Source of the DNA: Fibrobacter sp.
GTDB lineage: Bacteria; Fibrobacterota; Chitinivibrionia; Chitinivibrionales; Chitinispirillaceae
DNA length: 44,091 nt
Direction of reading: 5' to 3'
Assembly (NCBI GenBank): GCA_012728995.1
Contig: JAAYEB010000069.1
Location: 1-44,091 of the forward strand
Numbering within the stretch: the stretch's first letter is position 1; the number at the start of each line of letters is the position of its first letter. Position numbers and translations under genes: made by a program. Of this stretch, positions 8,971 to 17,077 are shown one piece after another. The notes beneath the pieces were generated by a model. It saw only the letters and a program-made list of their open reading frames with translations. It made no database searches and was not told where the DNA came from.

Positions 8971-9125
8971 TTCTTCTCATCCCAAATACAACACTTCCCA
9001 TTAACTATTTTTTATAGTAATCATTGATACGTAACGACATTGCCGTTTTCTGCTCAATTATTGCATAATATATTTCGTAATACTGACAAAATGTTTTGTT
9101 GCTTTTAAACTTTACCTGAAAAAAT

Positions 9126-11117
9126 ATGAAATTCAAACTTAAATCAAAGTATAAACCGGCAGGAGACCAGCCACAGGCTATCGAACAACTTGTGGAAGGT
9201 ATCAATTCTGATATAAATCACCAGGTTTTACTTGGTGTTACCGGTTCGGGCAAGACATTCACCATGGCCAATGTTATTGAGCAGGTACAATTGCCGACTC
9301 TTATAATTTCACATAATAAAACTCTTGCAGCCCAACTTTTCGGAGAATTCAGGGAGTTTTTTCCGGATAATGCTGTCGAATATTTTGTAAGCTTTTATGA
9401 CTACTATCAACCTGAAGCCTACATACCTTCTACAGATACTTTCATTCAAAAATCCTCCATGATTAACGATGATATTGACAGGTTACGCCTGAAAGCAACC
9501 AGTTCCCTCTTATCCCGCAAAGATGTAATCATTGTTGCAAGTGTTTCCTGTATATACGGGATTGGATCTCCCAAAGCCTACCTTGCATCCAGTTTTACTC
9601 TAAATAACGGAGACACGATCGATCGCCGAGCACTTCTGTTAAGATTTACAGAAATGCAATATACACGAAATGACATCTCCCTGCAGAGAAGTACATTCAG
9701 GGTAAAAGGTGACGTAATAGAATTACAACCAGCCTACGAGGAAACAGCACTCCGCATCGAAACATTTGGTGACCAGGTAGAAGCTATACGGAAAATAAAT
9801 CCCCTTACAGGAAAAGTGATTGGTGAACTTGATAAAATAACGATATTTCCAGCAAAACACTACATGACTACCGACGTTACTATGGATGAAGCTATAGAGC
9901 AGATTAATCGGGAATTACAGAATCAATTGGAATCCTTCAGAAATAATAACAAATTAGTTGAAGCACAAAGGCTGGAACAAAGAACCAATTATGATATGGA
10001 AATGCTGCGTGAAGTGGGTTATGTTAATGGTATAGAAAACTACTCCAGAATACTCGAAGGGAGGATGCCGGGGACAAGGCCTTATACTCTTATCGATTTT
10101 TTTGAAAAACCTTATCTGCTTATTATTGACGAATCTCACGCCTCTATTCCACAGATTCAGGGTATGTTTAACGGGGATAGAGCCAGAAAACGAACTCTTG
10201 TTGACCATGGTTTCAGACTCCCCTGTGCTCTTGATAACAGGCCACTGAAGTTTAATGAATTTGAAAAGCTCATGAGCAATGTTATTTATGTTTCGGCAAC
10301 TCCAGGTGATTATGAATTAAACAAAAGTGGCGGACTGATAATCGAACAGGTAATACGTCCGACTTATCTTGTAGACCCTCCTATCGAAATACGGCCTGCA
10401 ATAAACCAGGTAGATGATCTTATAGACCAGTTACGAAAAACTGTCGAACATAATGAACGTGCTTTAGTTACTACATTAACCAAAAAAATGGCTGAAGACC
10501 TTACTGAATACCTCGAATCACTTGATTTCAGAGTCCGGTATCTGCACTCCGAAATTGATACCCTGGAACGTTCCGACATTCTGCGCGACTTACGACTCGG
10601 GAAATTTGACATACTTATTGGAATCAATCTGCTTAGGGAAGGACTTGACCTGCCTGAAGTTGCACTGGTTGCAATTCTTGATGCAGACAAGGAGGGCTTT
10701 CTGCGTTCTGTAAGGTCGATTGTGCAGATTGCAGGAAGGGCTGCAAGAAATATCAATGGACAGATCATACTCTATGCTGATATAATTACAGATTCTATTC
10801 GAAAAGCAATTGATGAGAGCTCAAGAAGACGTAACAAGCAGCTTGAGTACAATAAACAACATGGAATCATTCCACAAAGTGTTAAAAGATCAATTGATGA
10901 ACAGATAATCTACAGAAATGTGGAATCGGAGCCGGTTCTGGCAGCTGCAGAACCGCGAACTGCTTATGGCGGCTCAAGAAAAACCGGAAGAAAAAAATCC
11001 GGAAAATCAAACCTAAAGGACCTGGAAAAGGAAATGCTTGAGGCTGCAAAAAATCTTGAATTCGAAAAAGCGGCCCGATTGCGGGATGAAATTTCAAAAC
11101 TGCGAGGAAGAAATTGA
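9126..11117 (+). CDS. uvrB: UvrABC excinuclease subunit B
   Basis: UvrB is the damage-verifying helicase-like core of nucleotide excision repair. It is loaded by UvrA and recruits the nuclease UvrC. The 663 residues are full length. Walker A GVTGSGKT is at 37-44, and the damage-probing beta-hairpin YDYYQPEAY is at 91-99. The helicase-type IIDESHASIPQ motif and motif VI QIAGRAARN are present. A C-terminal UVR helix pair (~628-660, LEFEKAARLRDEI) binds UvrC. The ATG at 9126 precedes MKFKLKSKY, as expected. I found no convincing LexA box in the 155 bases between tRNA-Pro and the start. The stop overlaps the TTG start of the HEAT-repeat gene, so the two are coupled. Confidence 0.97.
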   Translation: MKFKLKSKYKPAGDQPQAIEQLVEGINSDINHQVLLGVTGSGKTFTMANVIEQVQLPTLIISHNKTLAAQLFGEFREFFPDNAVEYFVSFYDYYQPEAYIPSTDTFIQKSSMINDDIDRLRLKATSSLLSRKDVIIVASVSCIYGIGSPKAYLASSFTLNNGDTIDRRALLLRFTEMQYTRNDISLQRSTFRVKGDVIELQPAYEETALRIETFGDQVEAIRKINPLTGKVIGELDKITIFPAKHYMTTDVTMDEAIEQINRELQNQLESFRNNNKLVEAQRLEQRTNYDMEMLREVGYVNGIENYSRILEGRMPGTRPYTLIDFFEKPYLLIIDESHASIPQIQGMFNGDRARKRTLVDHGFRLPCALDNRPLKFNEFEKLMSNVIYVSATPGDYELNKSGGLIIEQVIRPTYLVDPPIEIRPAINQVDDLIDQLRKTVEHNERALVTTLTKKMAEDLTEYLESLDFRVRYLHSEIDTLERSDILRDLRLGKFDILIGINLLREGLDLPEVALVAILDADKEGFLRSVRSIVQIAGRAARNINGQIILYADIITDSIRKAIDESSRRRNKQLEYNKQHGIIPQSVKRSIDEQIIYRNVESEPVLAAAEPRTAYGGSRKTGRKKSGKSNLKDLEKEMLEAAKNLEFEKAARLRDEISKLRGRN

Positions 11118-12016
11118 ATCTGAATATCGCAAAAAACAGCCTGAAATCAGATAATCCGGAAATCGTGATCTCTGCCCTTCATACGTTAACTAAAAATGGA
11201 AATCTGGCTGACCTTCCCGATATGATTGCACTGATAAAAAGTGCCAGAACCTCAATAAAAAAAGCTGCCACAGAATGTTCTTGTCAGCTCATAAAAGAGA
11301 ATCTGCTGACTCACTTTAATGAACTGGAATCCCGGGTACGTGAAAAACTTGGAATTTTATTACAATCTCTGGATCCTGCTATTGTTGATGGTATAGGAAA
11401 AGATCTTTACTGTAACAATGAAAACAGACGTCTCAGGGCTGTACAGATACTCGGTTTACTCAAGAAAAATCCGAGAGTGAAAGATGTCATGGCGAAACTT
11501 GTTCAGGATAAAGATGTCAGGATCAAGGCAACTGCTGTAAACCTGCTTGGAAAAATAATCGGACCAAATGACCATGAACTCCTCCTTTCCTTACTTAATG
11601 ATGATGACAAACGGGTCCGTGCAAACACCATTGAGGCATTGGAATTTCTTGGAAATAAACGGCTTGTTGCTATTCTTCTGCGTTTTCGAAAAGATCTTAA
11701 CAACCGCATAAGAGGTAATGTTCTTAAAGCTCTATATAATCTTGGATATAAAGAAATTGAACCGGATTTAATTGAAATGTTAAAAACCAACAACAACTTT
11801 ATGAAAGCATCAGCACTATGGGTTATTTCTCAAACCGGAATCTCTACCAGTTCGCTTGAAGATGCTGCAGGTGAATGCCTTTTATCCGACGATGAAATGG
11901 TCGTGAATAATGCCAAAAAAGCCTTAAAAGCTATTTCAACACCAAGAGCACAGGGATACCTTCATTATCTGCAAAACATGAATCCTGTTTTAACTGAAAA
12001 AACTCACCCAAATTGA
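11114..12016 (+). CDS. HEAT-repeat protein coupled to uvrB
   Basis: This 300-residue protein is built of HEAT/PBS-lyase-type helical repeats over most of its length. The repeating unit is visible in RRLRAVQILGLLKKNP, VRIKATAVNLLGKII, KRVRANTIEALEFLG and NRIRGNVLKALYNLGY, about 31-33 residues apart. There is no signal peptide, membrane helix or catalytic motif, so it is probably a cytoplasmic protein-interaction scaffold. The TTG start at 11114 overlaps the uvrB stop (TTGA) with GAGGAAG just upstream. This strongly suggests cotranslation with uvrB, but does not prove a repair role. No further gene follows for ~600 bp. Confidence 0.8.
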   Translation: MNLNIAKNSLKSDNPEIVISALHTLTKNGNLADLPDMIALIKSARTSIKKAATECSCQLIKENLLTHFNELESRVREKLGILLQSLDPAIVDGIGKDLYCNNENRRLRAVQILGLLKKNPRVKDVMAKLVQDKDVRIKATAVNLLGKIIGPNDHELLLSLLNDDDKRVRANTIEALEFLGNKRLVAILLRFRKDLNNRIRGNVLKALYNLGYKEIEPDLIEMLKTNNNFMKASALWVISQTGISTSSLEDAAGECLLSDDEMVVNNAKKALKAISTPRAQGYLHYLQNMNPVLTEKTHPN

Positions 12017-12494
12017 ACAAAGGTGTTTCTGTTTGCATACCACACGCACATTATATGTTTTTTTAAAGATTTTCATGCTCGCCGGGCGGACACGACTCCC
12101 GCGGTAGCAAGTAAAAATTCTATATATGAAATCCGAAATTCGAAACAGGAATAAAACATTGTTTAGATTGAAGTTTGGGGGCGTGTGGAACCCGGTGAAT
12201 AGCTCCAATTTACAAATGTATTCAGATAAAAACACTCGCAAAAACTACAAAATACGATTAGCTGCACAGCGACACTCCCGCAGAAAAGGTTTTTGCCTAT
12301 GAAAGTCAAGCAGGTGGCTTAACAAGAAACAAATCCCTGCCTCACAATGACTGTAAAACCCATTTTAAAAACAAAAAGGTTTTGAACCCGGTTTTAGTAC
12401 TCCAACTGACTAACAAGGCCTGGGGTGAACAGTTTTATTAGTTATTTTAAACAAGGTTAATTATAAAAAATTCAAATAAATGTACTCTTGTAAT
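12017..12494. other. Gene-free stretch upstream of the flgM promoter
   Basis: I see no convincing coding region here. The stretch contains copy A of a dispersed repeat (12053-12202), followed by ~290 bp of unremarkable AT-rich sequence that leads into the flgM promoter. Short open frames on both strands lack ribosome sites and recognisable protein features. Confidence 0.6.
12053..12202 (+). repeat. Dispersed intergenic repeat, copy A
   Basis: This ~150-bp segment matches, in opposite orientation, the segment at 21448-21590. The core from 12075 (ATGCTCGCC) to 12193 is nearly identical except for a 7-bp length difference and some substitutions; the flanks match more loosely. The ends can pair with each other: CCGGG (12082-12086) with CCCGG (12191-12195), CACG (12091-12094) with CGTG (12182-12185), and CTCCC (12096-12100) with GGGGG (12177-12181). 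No open frame or transposase is inside. It may be a MITE-like or structured-RNA element. It lies after the 3' end of the uvrB-HEAT pair. Confidence 0.8.
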
Positions 12495-12521
12495 TAAAGA
12501 ATTTTTTAATAATACCGATAA
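12495..12521 (+). promoter_or_regulatory. Sigma-28 (FliA)-type promoter for flgM
   Basis: TAAAGAAT at 12495-12502, exactly 11 bases, then ACCGATAA at 12514-12521. The flagellar sigma-28 consensus is TAAAGTTT-N11-GCCGATAA, so the match is 6/8 in the -35 and 7/8 in the -10 with the exact consensus spacing. Transcription would start near 12528, giving a ~86-nt leader before the flgM ATG. FlgM genes are classically sigma-28 dependent (class 3), which supports both calls. Confidence 0.7.
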
Positions 12522-12546
12522 ATATAACAAGAATACGGGGAAATAA

Positions 12547-12579
12547 TTCCAGGGAAGGAAATCTCTTCCAGGGATGGAA
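12547..12579 (+). promoter_or_regulatory. Tandem CsrA/RsmE-like hairpins in the flgM leader
   Basis: Two nearly identical 14-mers, TTCCAGGGAAGGAA (12547-12560) and TTCCAGGGATGGAA (12566-12579), lie 19 bases apart. Each folds into a small hairpin with TTCC/GGAA arms and GGGA in the loop; the second has a fifth A-U pair. Both contain the CANGGANG core recognised by CsrA/RsmE. They would lie inside the transcribed leader of flgM, 35-67 nt ahead of the start codon. CsrA binding is inferred from the motif; no csrA gene is in the window. Confidence 0.5.
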
Positions 12580-12613
12580 GGACCCCCTCCTTAAAAAGAA
12601 AGGCAGGTAAGCC

Positions 12614-12913
12614 ATGGATATCAAAGGATTATCAGGTGCTTACGGGGCCGAACCTTATAAACCATCTGTTGTTAACAACAAAAAGGCAGCTCCGGAAAAA
12701 TCGGTGGTTAATCAAAGAGAACAACTTGAACTCTCCAGTACCTCTCAATCTCTTCAGAAAGTACGGGAGACTCTTAATGAATTACCGGAAATCAGGATTC
12801 CTAAAGTCGAAGAGATAAAAACCAAAATCAGATACAACGGCTATCCGTTGGAATCCAATATCTACAAAGCACTAAAAAAACTGGTTGAGAATGAAATTCT
12901 AAACCAGTTTTAA
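12614..12913 (+). CDS. flgM: FlgM-like anti-sigma-28 factor
   Basis: FlgM binds and inhibits the flagellar sigma factor sigma-28 until it is exported through the completed hook-basal body. This 99-residue protein has the family pattern. A disordered polar N terminus begins MDIKGLSG, followed by a QLELSSTSQSLQKVRETL segment matching the conserved 'kvelSs.a..l..a...l' core. PEIRIPKVEEIKTKI then precedes a final helix ending near the C terminus, the sigma-binding part. The ATG at 12614 follows AAGGCAGGTAA. The sigma-28-like promoter upstream independently fits this identity. No other flagellar gene is in the window. Sequence similarity is moderate, so the name rests on both lines. Confidence 0.8.
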   Translation: MDIKGLSGAYGAEPYKPSVVNNKKAAPEKSVVNQREQLELSSTSQSLQKVRETLNELPEIRIPKVEEIKTKIRYNGYPLESNIYKALKKLVENEILNQF

Positions 12914-12927
12914 TCTCTTCACTCTCT

Positions 12928-12977
12928 TTCATGGATATAATTTCATATCATCCATGAATTTTGCTTGCTTTTTTTGC
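12928..12977 (+). terminator. Intrinsic terminator after flgM
   Basis: TTCATGGAT (12928-12936) pairs with ATCCATGAA (12950-12958), and a short inner ATAT/ATAT pairing extends the stem. The hairpin is followed by TTTTGCTTGCTTTTTTT. It starts 15 bases after the flgM stop and would end the flgM transcript before tRNA-Leu. Confidence 0.8.
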
Positions 12978-13009
12978 ATTCCTAACCCATATTTAAAAAC
13001 TGTTTTTCA

Positions 13010-13094
13010 GCCCGGGTGGCGGAATAGGTAGACGCTACGGACTTAAAATCCGTTGTCCTTTTTGGACGTGCCAGTTCGATTCTGGCCTCGGGCA
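13010..13094 (+). tRNA. tRNA-Leu (anticodon UAA)
   Basis: This is an 85-nt class II tRNA. The acceptor stem GCCCGGG/CTCGGGC has one G-U pair. The anticodon stem ACGGA/TCCGT has loop CTTAAAA, giving anticodon TAA. The long variable arm GTCC-TTTTT-GGAC is typical of leucine tRNAs. The T stem GCCAG/CTGGC encloses TTCGATT, and the discriminator is A. The 3' CCA is not encoded. It reads UUA/UUG codons. Confidence 0.96.
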
Positions 13095-13411
13095 ATTAAA
13101 AAAAATAAGCCACATCTCAAAAAAATTCATTTTTGCCTTTCTACCCTACTTTTTTGGTTTTTCAGTTTCTCTCAACAACAAAATCGTGCTATTATTGCCA
13201 CACAACTACAGAATAAAATTCATAAATACAATCTTTTACTGTTTTTTGTTCCAGATTTTTATATCTATCACACTCCCCTCCTTGCCACACAGATAACATT
13301 TTCAGGCTGCCATCTGTTTTGCGACTCCTGATCCGGCATTTTTATTGCAATTCATCTGTTTCTACATAACCAACGCTTTAACCCTTTAATTTAAACCGGA
13401 GGCTTAATATT
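13095..13411. other. Gene-free intergenic stretch
   Basis: This is 317 bp of pyrimidine-rich, AT-rich sequence between tRNA-Leu and the Ycf48-like gene. I see only the GGAGG ribosome site (13397-13401) of the downstream gene. A 92-codon open frame that begins inside the tRNA gene is not credible as a gene. Confidence 0.6.
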
Positions 13412-15676
13412 ATGATTAACCTTTTTGTACTCCTTATTCTGTCTATTATTCCTTTTTCACTCTGCGGCCAGGATTTCCAGTCAAAAATCCTTTTTAAAGC
13501 TACTACGTATAACTTGTACAGCATTTCTCAATGTCCAGGTTCTTCAGTATGGGCAATTGGAACTCCCCACTGGAACCAAAACAGTCTAAGTTATCAAAGC
13601 ACAGTTCTTTTTTCCAATGATACGGGTAAAACCTGGGAAAAAAAAGATGTTCCTGTAGTCGGTAAATTTACATCTGTTTTTTTCTCCAATAATAATCATG
13701 GCTGGATCTGCGGAGAAAATGGTCTCATTTTAAAAACTGTCAACAGTGGCAAAAACTGGAACAGTACCATCCTTGACCAGAATTTTGACATCCAGAATAT
13801 CTTTTTTACAAACCCAACTACAGGATATGCTGTAGGACACAATTCCCAAACTGCCCGTGTATGGAAAACCGAAGATGGCGGGGTAAACTGGCAGACGCAA
13901 CTACTTCCTTTGCAGTTGACACAACTCAATTCAGTAAAATTCGCAGATTCGCAAAAAGGCTGGATTTGCGGTTCATACAGTTTAAGCGGTAATAATTATG
14001 GTATCATTTTATGTACAAAAGATGGCGGGATAAACTGGGATGTTCAATTCAACGAGCCTGAGGAGTTGACTTTTACTACCCTGTTCTTTACAGATCCGGA
14101 ATATGGCTGGGCAGCCGGTTTCAATACAGCCAATTCAAGCAGCTCAACCATATTTAAAACTTCAGATGGCGGAAATTCCTGGACTCCACTTGCAACGCAA
14201 CACAAAATCTACTCGCTTCACTTCATCGACAGAAACAGAGGTCTCGCAGGGGGTATTCCGGCCAATTCCGCGAATGGACCCAAACTGCTCAGAACAGTAA
14301 ACGGTGGACAACATTGGGATGAACTGACAGTAAAACCCCATACAGGTGAAAATATTTACGGTGTATGGGCTAACCAGAATAGTTTTATAGCAGTCGGATA
14401 CAGAAGTCTTGTGTGCACAGGAACTCAGCCATGGGGCAATATAAACGTGGAATCCAAACATATACAAAACCGTTTCAGTTTTAACAGCATCTATTTTAAA
14501 GATAAAAATAATGGTTGGGTTGCTGGAACCAAACCATGGTTTGACCATGGTAATCAGATTATAATGAGAACCGAAGATGGCGGGAAAAACTGGAGTACCG
14601 TTTATGAACGGGATACTATCTGTGATGTTTATTCACGCTTGTTCAGCAGAGTCCGTGATATTGTAGTTTTTGATGACAATAGCGGCATTGCTGTTGGCGA
14701 TATCAAATCACATCCCTGCGATCAAATGAGTGCAACAGTACTTACAACCGTTGATGGTGGAAGAAACTGGCGGATTATGCAAAATATGCGCGACAGCATA
14801 TATGCCTTTCATGCCATAGATAAAAACAATATCTGGCTGATACCTCAAATCAACAATGGTTTACTGCATCTATGGAATGGAAATCCTGTCAGTTTACAAA
14901 AAAAAGAATATGGCCTGCAGGTCAATTTTTCCGGACAGGGTGACATTTTCTTTCTTGATGCAATGCGGGGATGGATTGCAGGTGGTAAAGGCATCATTGC
15001 AGCTACCAATGATGGAGGTACAAGCTGGCAAATAACAAACAATGGTGTCAGTTCCAGCAGCACATGCCAAACCATATGGTTTACAGAAGAATTGAAGGGA
15101 TGGATCGGAGGCAATGACCTGTATCAAACTGCTGATGGTGGCAAAACCTGGGTTAAACGGGATGATGTTCAGTTTAATTCGACTGAAATTTTTGACATTA
15201 AATTTACAGACAGTAATAATGGATGGCTTGCCGGAGACAAAGGTATTATTATGAGAACCTGCAATGGCGGACAAACATGGATTACAGAAAAAGGCAGAGA
15301 AAACTTCCAGAGAATCAGGGCAATCCATTTCATTGATGATTCAACAGGCTGGGGATGCGGTGATGACGGAACGATTGTTTCAATCAGAGGTACCACATCA
15401 AATTCAATTGTAGAAAGATTTAAACACAAGGTTCCTGCATTTGCAATAAAATCGCTCAAACATGGTATTCATGTCTCATTTGATTCGCCCAGAAAGGATA
15501 TCGCCTTTTTGGAACTGATTGATCTGCATGGAAGAAAACTCACAAGAATCAAAAAAAGTGTTTCTCCCGGTAAAAACATCATAACCATTCCAACACATGA
15601 AAAAAGTTGCGGAGTGTATATTGTAAAATACGTCTGCTCTGATTACTCCCTTGCAAATAAAATTACAATACAATAA
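13412..15676 (+). CDS. Secreted Ycf48-like beta-propeller protein with a type IX-like sorting tail
   Basis: This is a 754-residue exported protein. Residues 1-19 are a hydrophobic signal peptide. The body has about eleven repeats ending in a T-x-D/N-G-G-x-x-W motif (for example TEDGGVNWQT, TKDGGINWDV, TSDGGNSWTP, TADGGKTWVK, TCNGGQTWIT). They are interleaved with G-W-x-x-G strands such as GWICG, GWAAG and GWLAG. This is the Asp-box/BNR-like repeat of Ycf48/HCF136-type propellers, long enough for two propellers. The last ~75 residues (LELIDLHGRKL, a GVYIVKY strand, final KITIQ) look like the C-terminal sorting domain of the Por/type IX system. It is probably surface-displayed or released; substrate unknown. 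The GGAGG site and ATG at 13412 fit well. It is not a photosystem factor here; the name reflects the fold only. Confidence 0.8.
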   Translation: MINLFVLLILSIIPFSLCGQDFQSKILFKATTYNLYSISQCPGSSVWAIGTPHWNQNSLSYQSTVLFSNDTGKTWEKKDVPVVGKFTSVFFSNNNHGWICGENGLILKTVNSGKNWNSTILDQNFDIQNIFFTNPTTGYAVGHNSQTARVWKTEDGGVNWQTQLLPLQLTQLNSVKFADSQKGWICGSYSLSGNNYGIILCTKDGGINWDVQFNEPEELTFTTLFFTDPEYGWAAGFNTANSSSSTIFKTSDGGNSWTPLATQHKIYSLHFIDRNRGLAGGIPANSANGPKLLRTVNGGQHWDELTVKPHTGENIYGVWANQNSFIAVGYRSLVCTGTQPWGNINVESKHIQNRFSFNSIYFKDKNNGWVAGTKPWFDHGNQIIMRTEDGGKNWSTVYERDTICDVYSRLFSRVRDIVVFDDNSGIAVGDIKSHPCDQMSATVLTTVDGGRNWRIMQNMRDSIYAFHAIDKNNIWLIPQINNGLLHLWNGNPVSLQKKEYGLQVNFSGQGDIFFLDAMRGWIAGGKGIIAATNDGGTSWQITNNGVSSSSTCQTIWFTEELKGWIGGNDLYQTADGGKTWVKRDDVQFNSTEIFDIKFTDSNNGWLAGDKGIIMRTCNGGQTWITEKGRENFQRIRAIHFIDDSTGWGCGDDGTIVSIRGTTSNSIVERFKHKVPAFAIKSLKHGIHVSFDSPRKDIAFLELIDLHGRKLTRIKKSVSPGKNIITIPTHEKSCGVYIVKYVCSDYSLANKITIQ

Positions 15677-15714
15677 ACCTGGATCGACAGATATGAATTT
15701 CATCAGATTCAATA

Positions 15715-15735
15715 ACCACGGCTAACAGCCGTGGT
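15715..15735. terminator. Hairpin between convergent genes, possible bidirectional terminator
   Basis: A perfect 9-bp stem, ACCACGGCT (15715-15723) with AGCCGTGGT (15727-15735) and loop AAC, lies 39 bases after the stop of the propeller gene. It also faces the end of the convergent glycosyltransferase gene. There is no T-tract on either side, so it could be a weak or factor-dependent terminator, or a REP-like palindrome. Confidence 0.5.
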
Positions 15736-15913
15736 CTGGCTTACCGGACAAAGCCGGGAAAAGAATACAATATTTACTTGTGCAGTCTGGAATTGTCGTT
15801 GCATCAAAGCTGTATGTGTTTGTCCCCTGCCCCGAAAAAAAAACAATCAGGAGCCCTTTTTAAGTTAAGCTGCCAATCTGGCCTGTTTTTCAGATAATAA
15901 TAATCGGACAGCT

Positions 15914-17077
15914 CTATATCCCCCAGAATTTTCTGCATATATTGAACATCTCTTCGATGCGCATGTCATAAGTGTGGTTGGCCAAAACATTTTTCTGGGC
16001 TCTTTTTGCGATTTCCCTGCTTTCATCCTCATATTTGAGATAGTAATCAATAAGTTTAGTACACTGTTCCAGAGAATTGAATTGAACTATTTCCCGATCT
16101 GGACCTTCAGTCTGGAAAAAACTTTTGTTGCAACTTCGACTATCTGTCAGAAGAAATGCGCCACTTGCAGCACAGTCAAATATACGCTGGGTAAAAGCTG
16201 TACGAATCTGAATCCTGTTTACATTGAGATTTATTCTTGTAGAGCGATAATATTTACACAGATTTGTGTAATAACATGCATCTGTTGATACCTGTGAGGG
16301 ATCAATAAAAAGCTGCCAGTATGAATCACCAAAACAGATGAACCGGTTTTTGTATTTTTTTGCAATGGCACTGATAAAATCACGTCTGTAAAAATATCCG
16401 ATCAGCCATTCAACCATAAACAAAAGTGCACGATCATTCAAAGAAGTTTTGCCTTTCCAAAGGTGATCATTCTCAAGAAGATACTGGTTTATGTTAAGAG
16501 ATGGATTTTGAAAATAGGCTCTCCTGAGTCTGGATTGTAACGATACTAGCTTTTCCAGCTCCCTGCCGCTTGGTTCATCAATAATCGAATTAATAAACTG
16601 ACAACTAGAATTTCCAACAAATGCAATATCCCGTTTAAATTCGACTTCACCAATGCTGTTGAAATATGCCGGATCTGTTGCCAAAGGAAGAAAAAACGCA
16701 TTCATTCCTTTTACTCTCATTTCAGGCAAAAACGATTTTTCTGTAACAAAATCGATTCTTCTGTCTGAAAATTTTATCACCCTGTTATGGAAAATTTCTT
16801 CATAAAACGGATAATCATGATACCAATTTATGTGATAACAGCCGTTATCAGTCAAAGCCGATGGTATTTTGCCTGCATAATCACACCCTGCATCATTGAT
16901 TGTCAGAACTACAGCAGGAAAATGTGATTTAAGTTTGTCGATTATTGAATCTGTCTGAACCGATGCAGGGTACTGTGGAATATTTACATTAATTGTTTTT
17001 ATATCAGTTCTTTTTTCAAGTGAATGAAGAATCTCTTTGGTTAAGAATGTATGTGAATTGAAAAATATAAGATTCAT
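15914..17077 (-). CDS. CgeB-like glycosyltransferase
   Basis: This 387-residue cytoplasmic protein has the layout of the CgeB/DUF3880-type GT-B glycosyltransferases, which add sugars to spore, flagellar or cell-surface molecules. The N-terminal half starts with an MNLIFFNSHTFLTKEIL Rossmann-like strand and contains the INWYHDYPFY segment. The C-terminal half has the nucleotide-sugar binding region, with QRIFDCAASGAFLLTDS and a trailing helix bundle ending MRIEEMFNICRKFWGI. It is a lone minus-strand gene, convergent with the propeller gene and divergent from ndk, so its acceptor is not indicated. The family is fairly clear; the substrate is unknown. Confidence 0.75.
   Translation of the reverse strand: MNLIFFNSHTFLTKEILHSLEKRTDIKTINVNIPQYPASVQTDSIIDKLKSHFPAVVLTINDAGCDYAGKIPSALTDNGCYHINWYHDYPFYEEIFHNRVIKFSDRRIDFVTEKSFLPEMRVKGMNAFFLPLATDPAYFNSIGEVEFKRDIAFVGNSSCQFINSIIDEPSGRELEKLVSLQSRLRRAYFQNPSLNINQYLLENDHLWKGKTSLNDRALLFMVEWLIGYFYRRDFISAIAKKYKNRFICFGDSYWQLFIDPSQVSTDACYYTNLCKYYRSTRINLNVNRIQIRTAFTQRIFDCAASGAFLLTDSRSCNKSFFQTEGPDREIVQFNSLEQCTKLIDYYLKYEDESREIAKRAQKNVLANHTYDMRIEEMFNICRKFWGI

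Noticed and set aside
8971-9125. LexA (SOS) box before uvrB
   Set aside because: I could not find a convincing CTGT-N8-ACAG or other known LexA palindrome in this gap.
10364-10768. 134-codon minus-strand open frame inside uvrB
   Set aside because: Ser/Arg-rich antisense reading of the conserved helicase region of UvrB.
8897-13094. tRNA-associated integration (att) sites
   Set aside because: Neither tRNA is followed by an integrase gene or by a visible repeat of its 3' end within the window.
13053-13331. 92-codon open frame starting inside tRNA-Leu
   Set aside because: It overlaps a certain tRNA gene, has no ribosome site, and its translation is a Phe-rich reading of a T-rich spacer.
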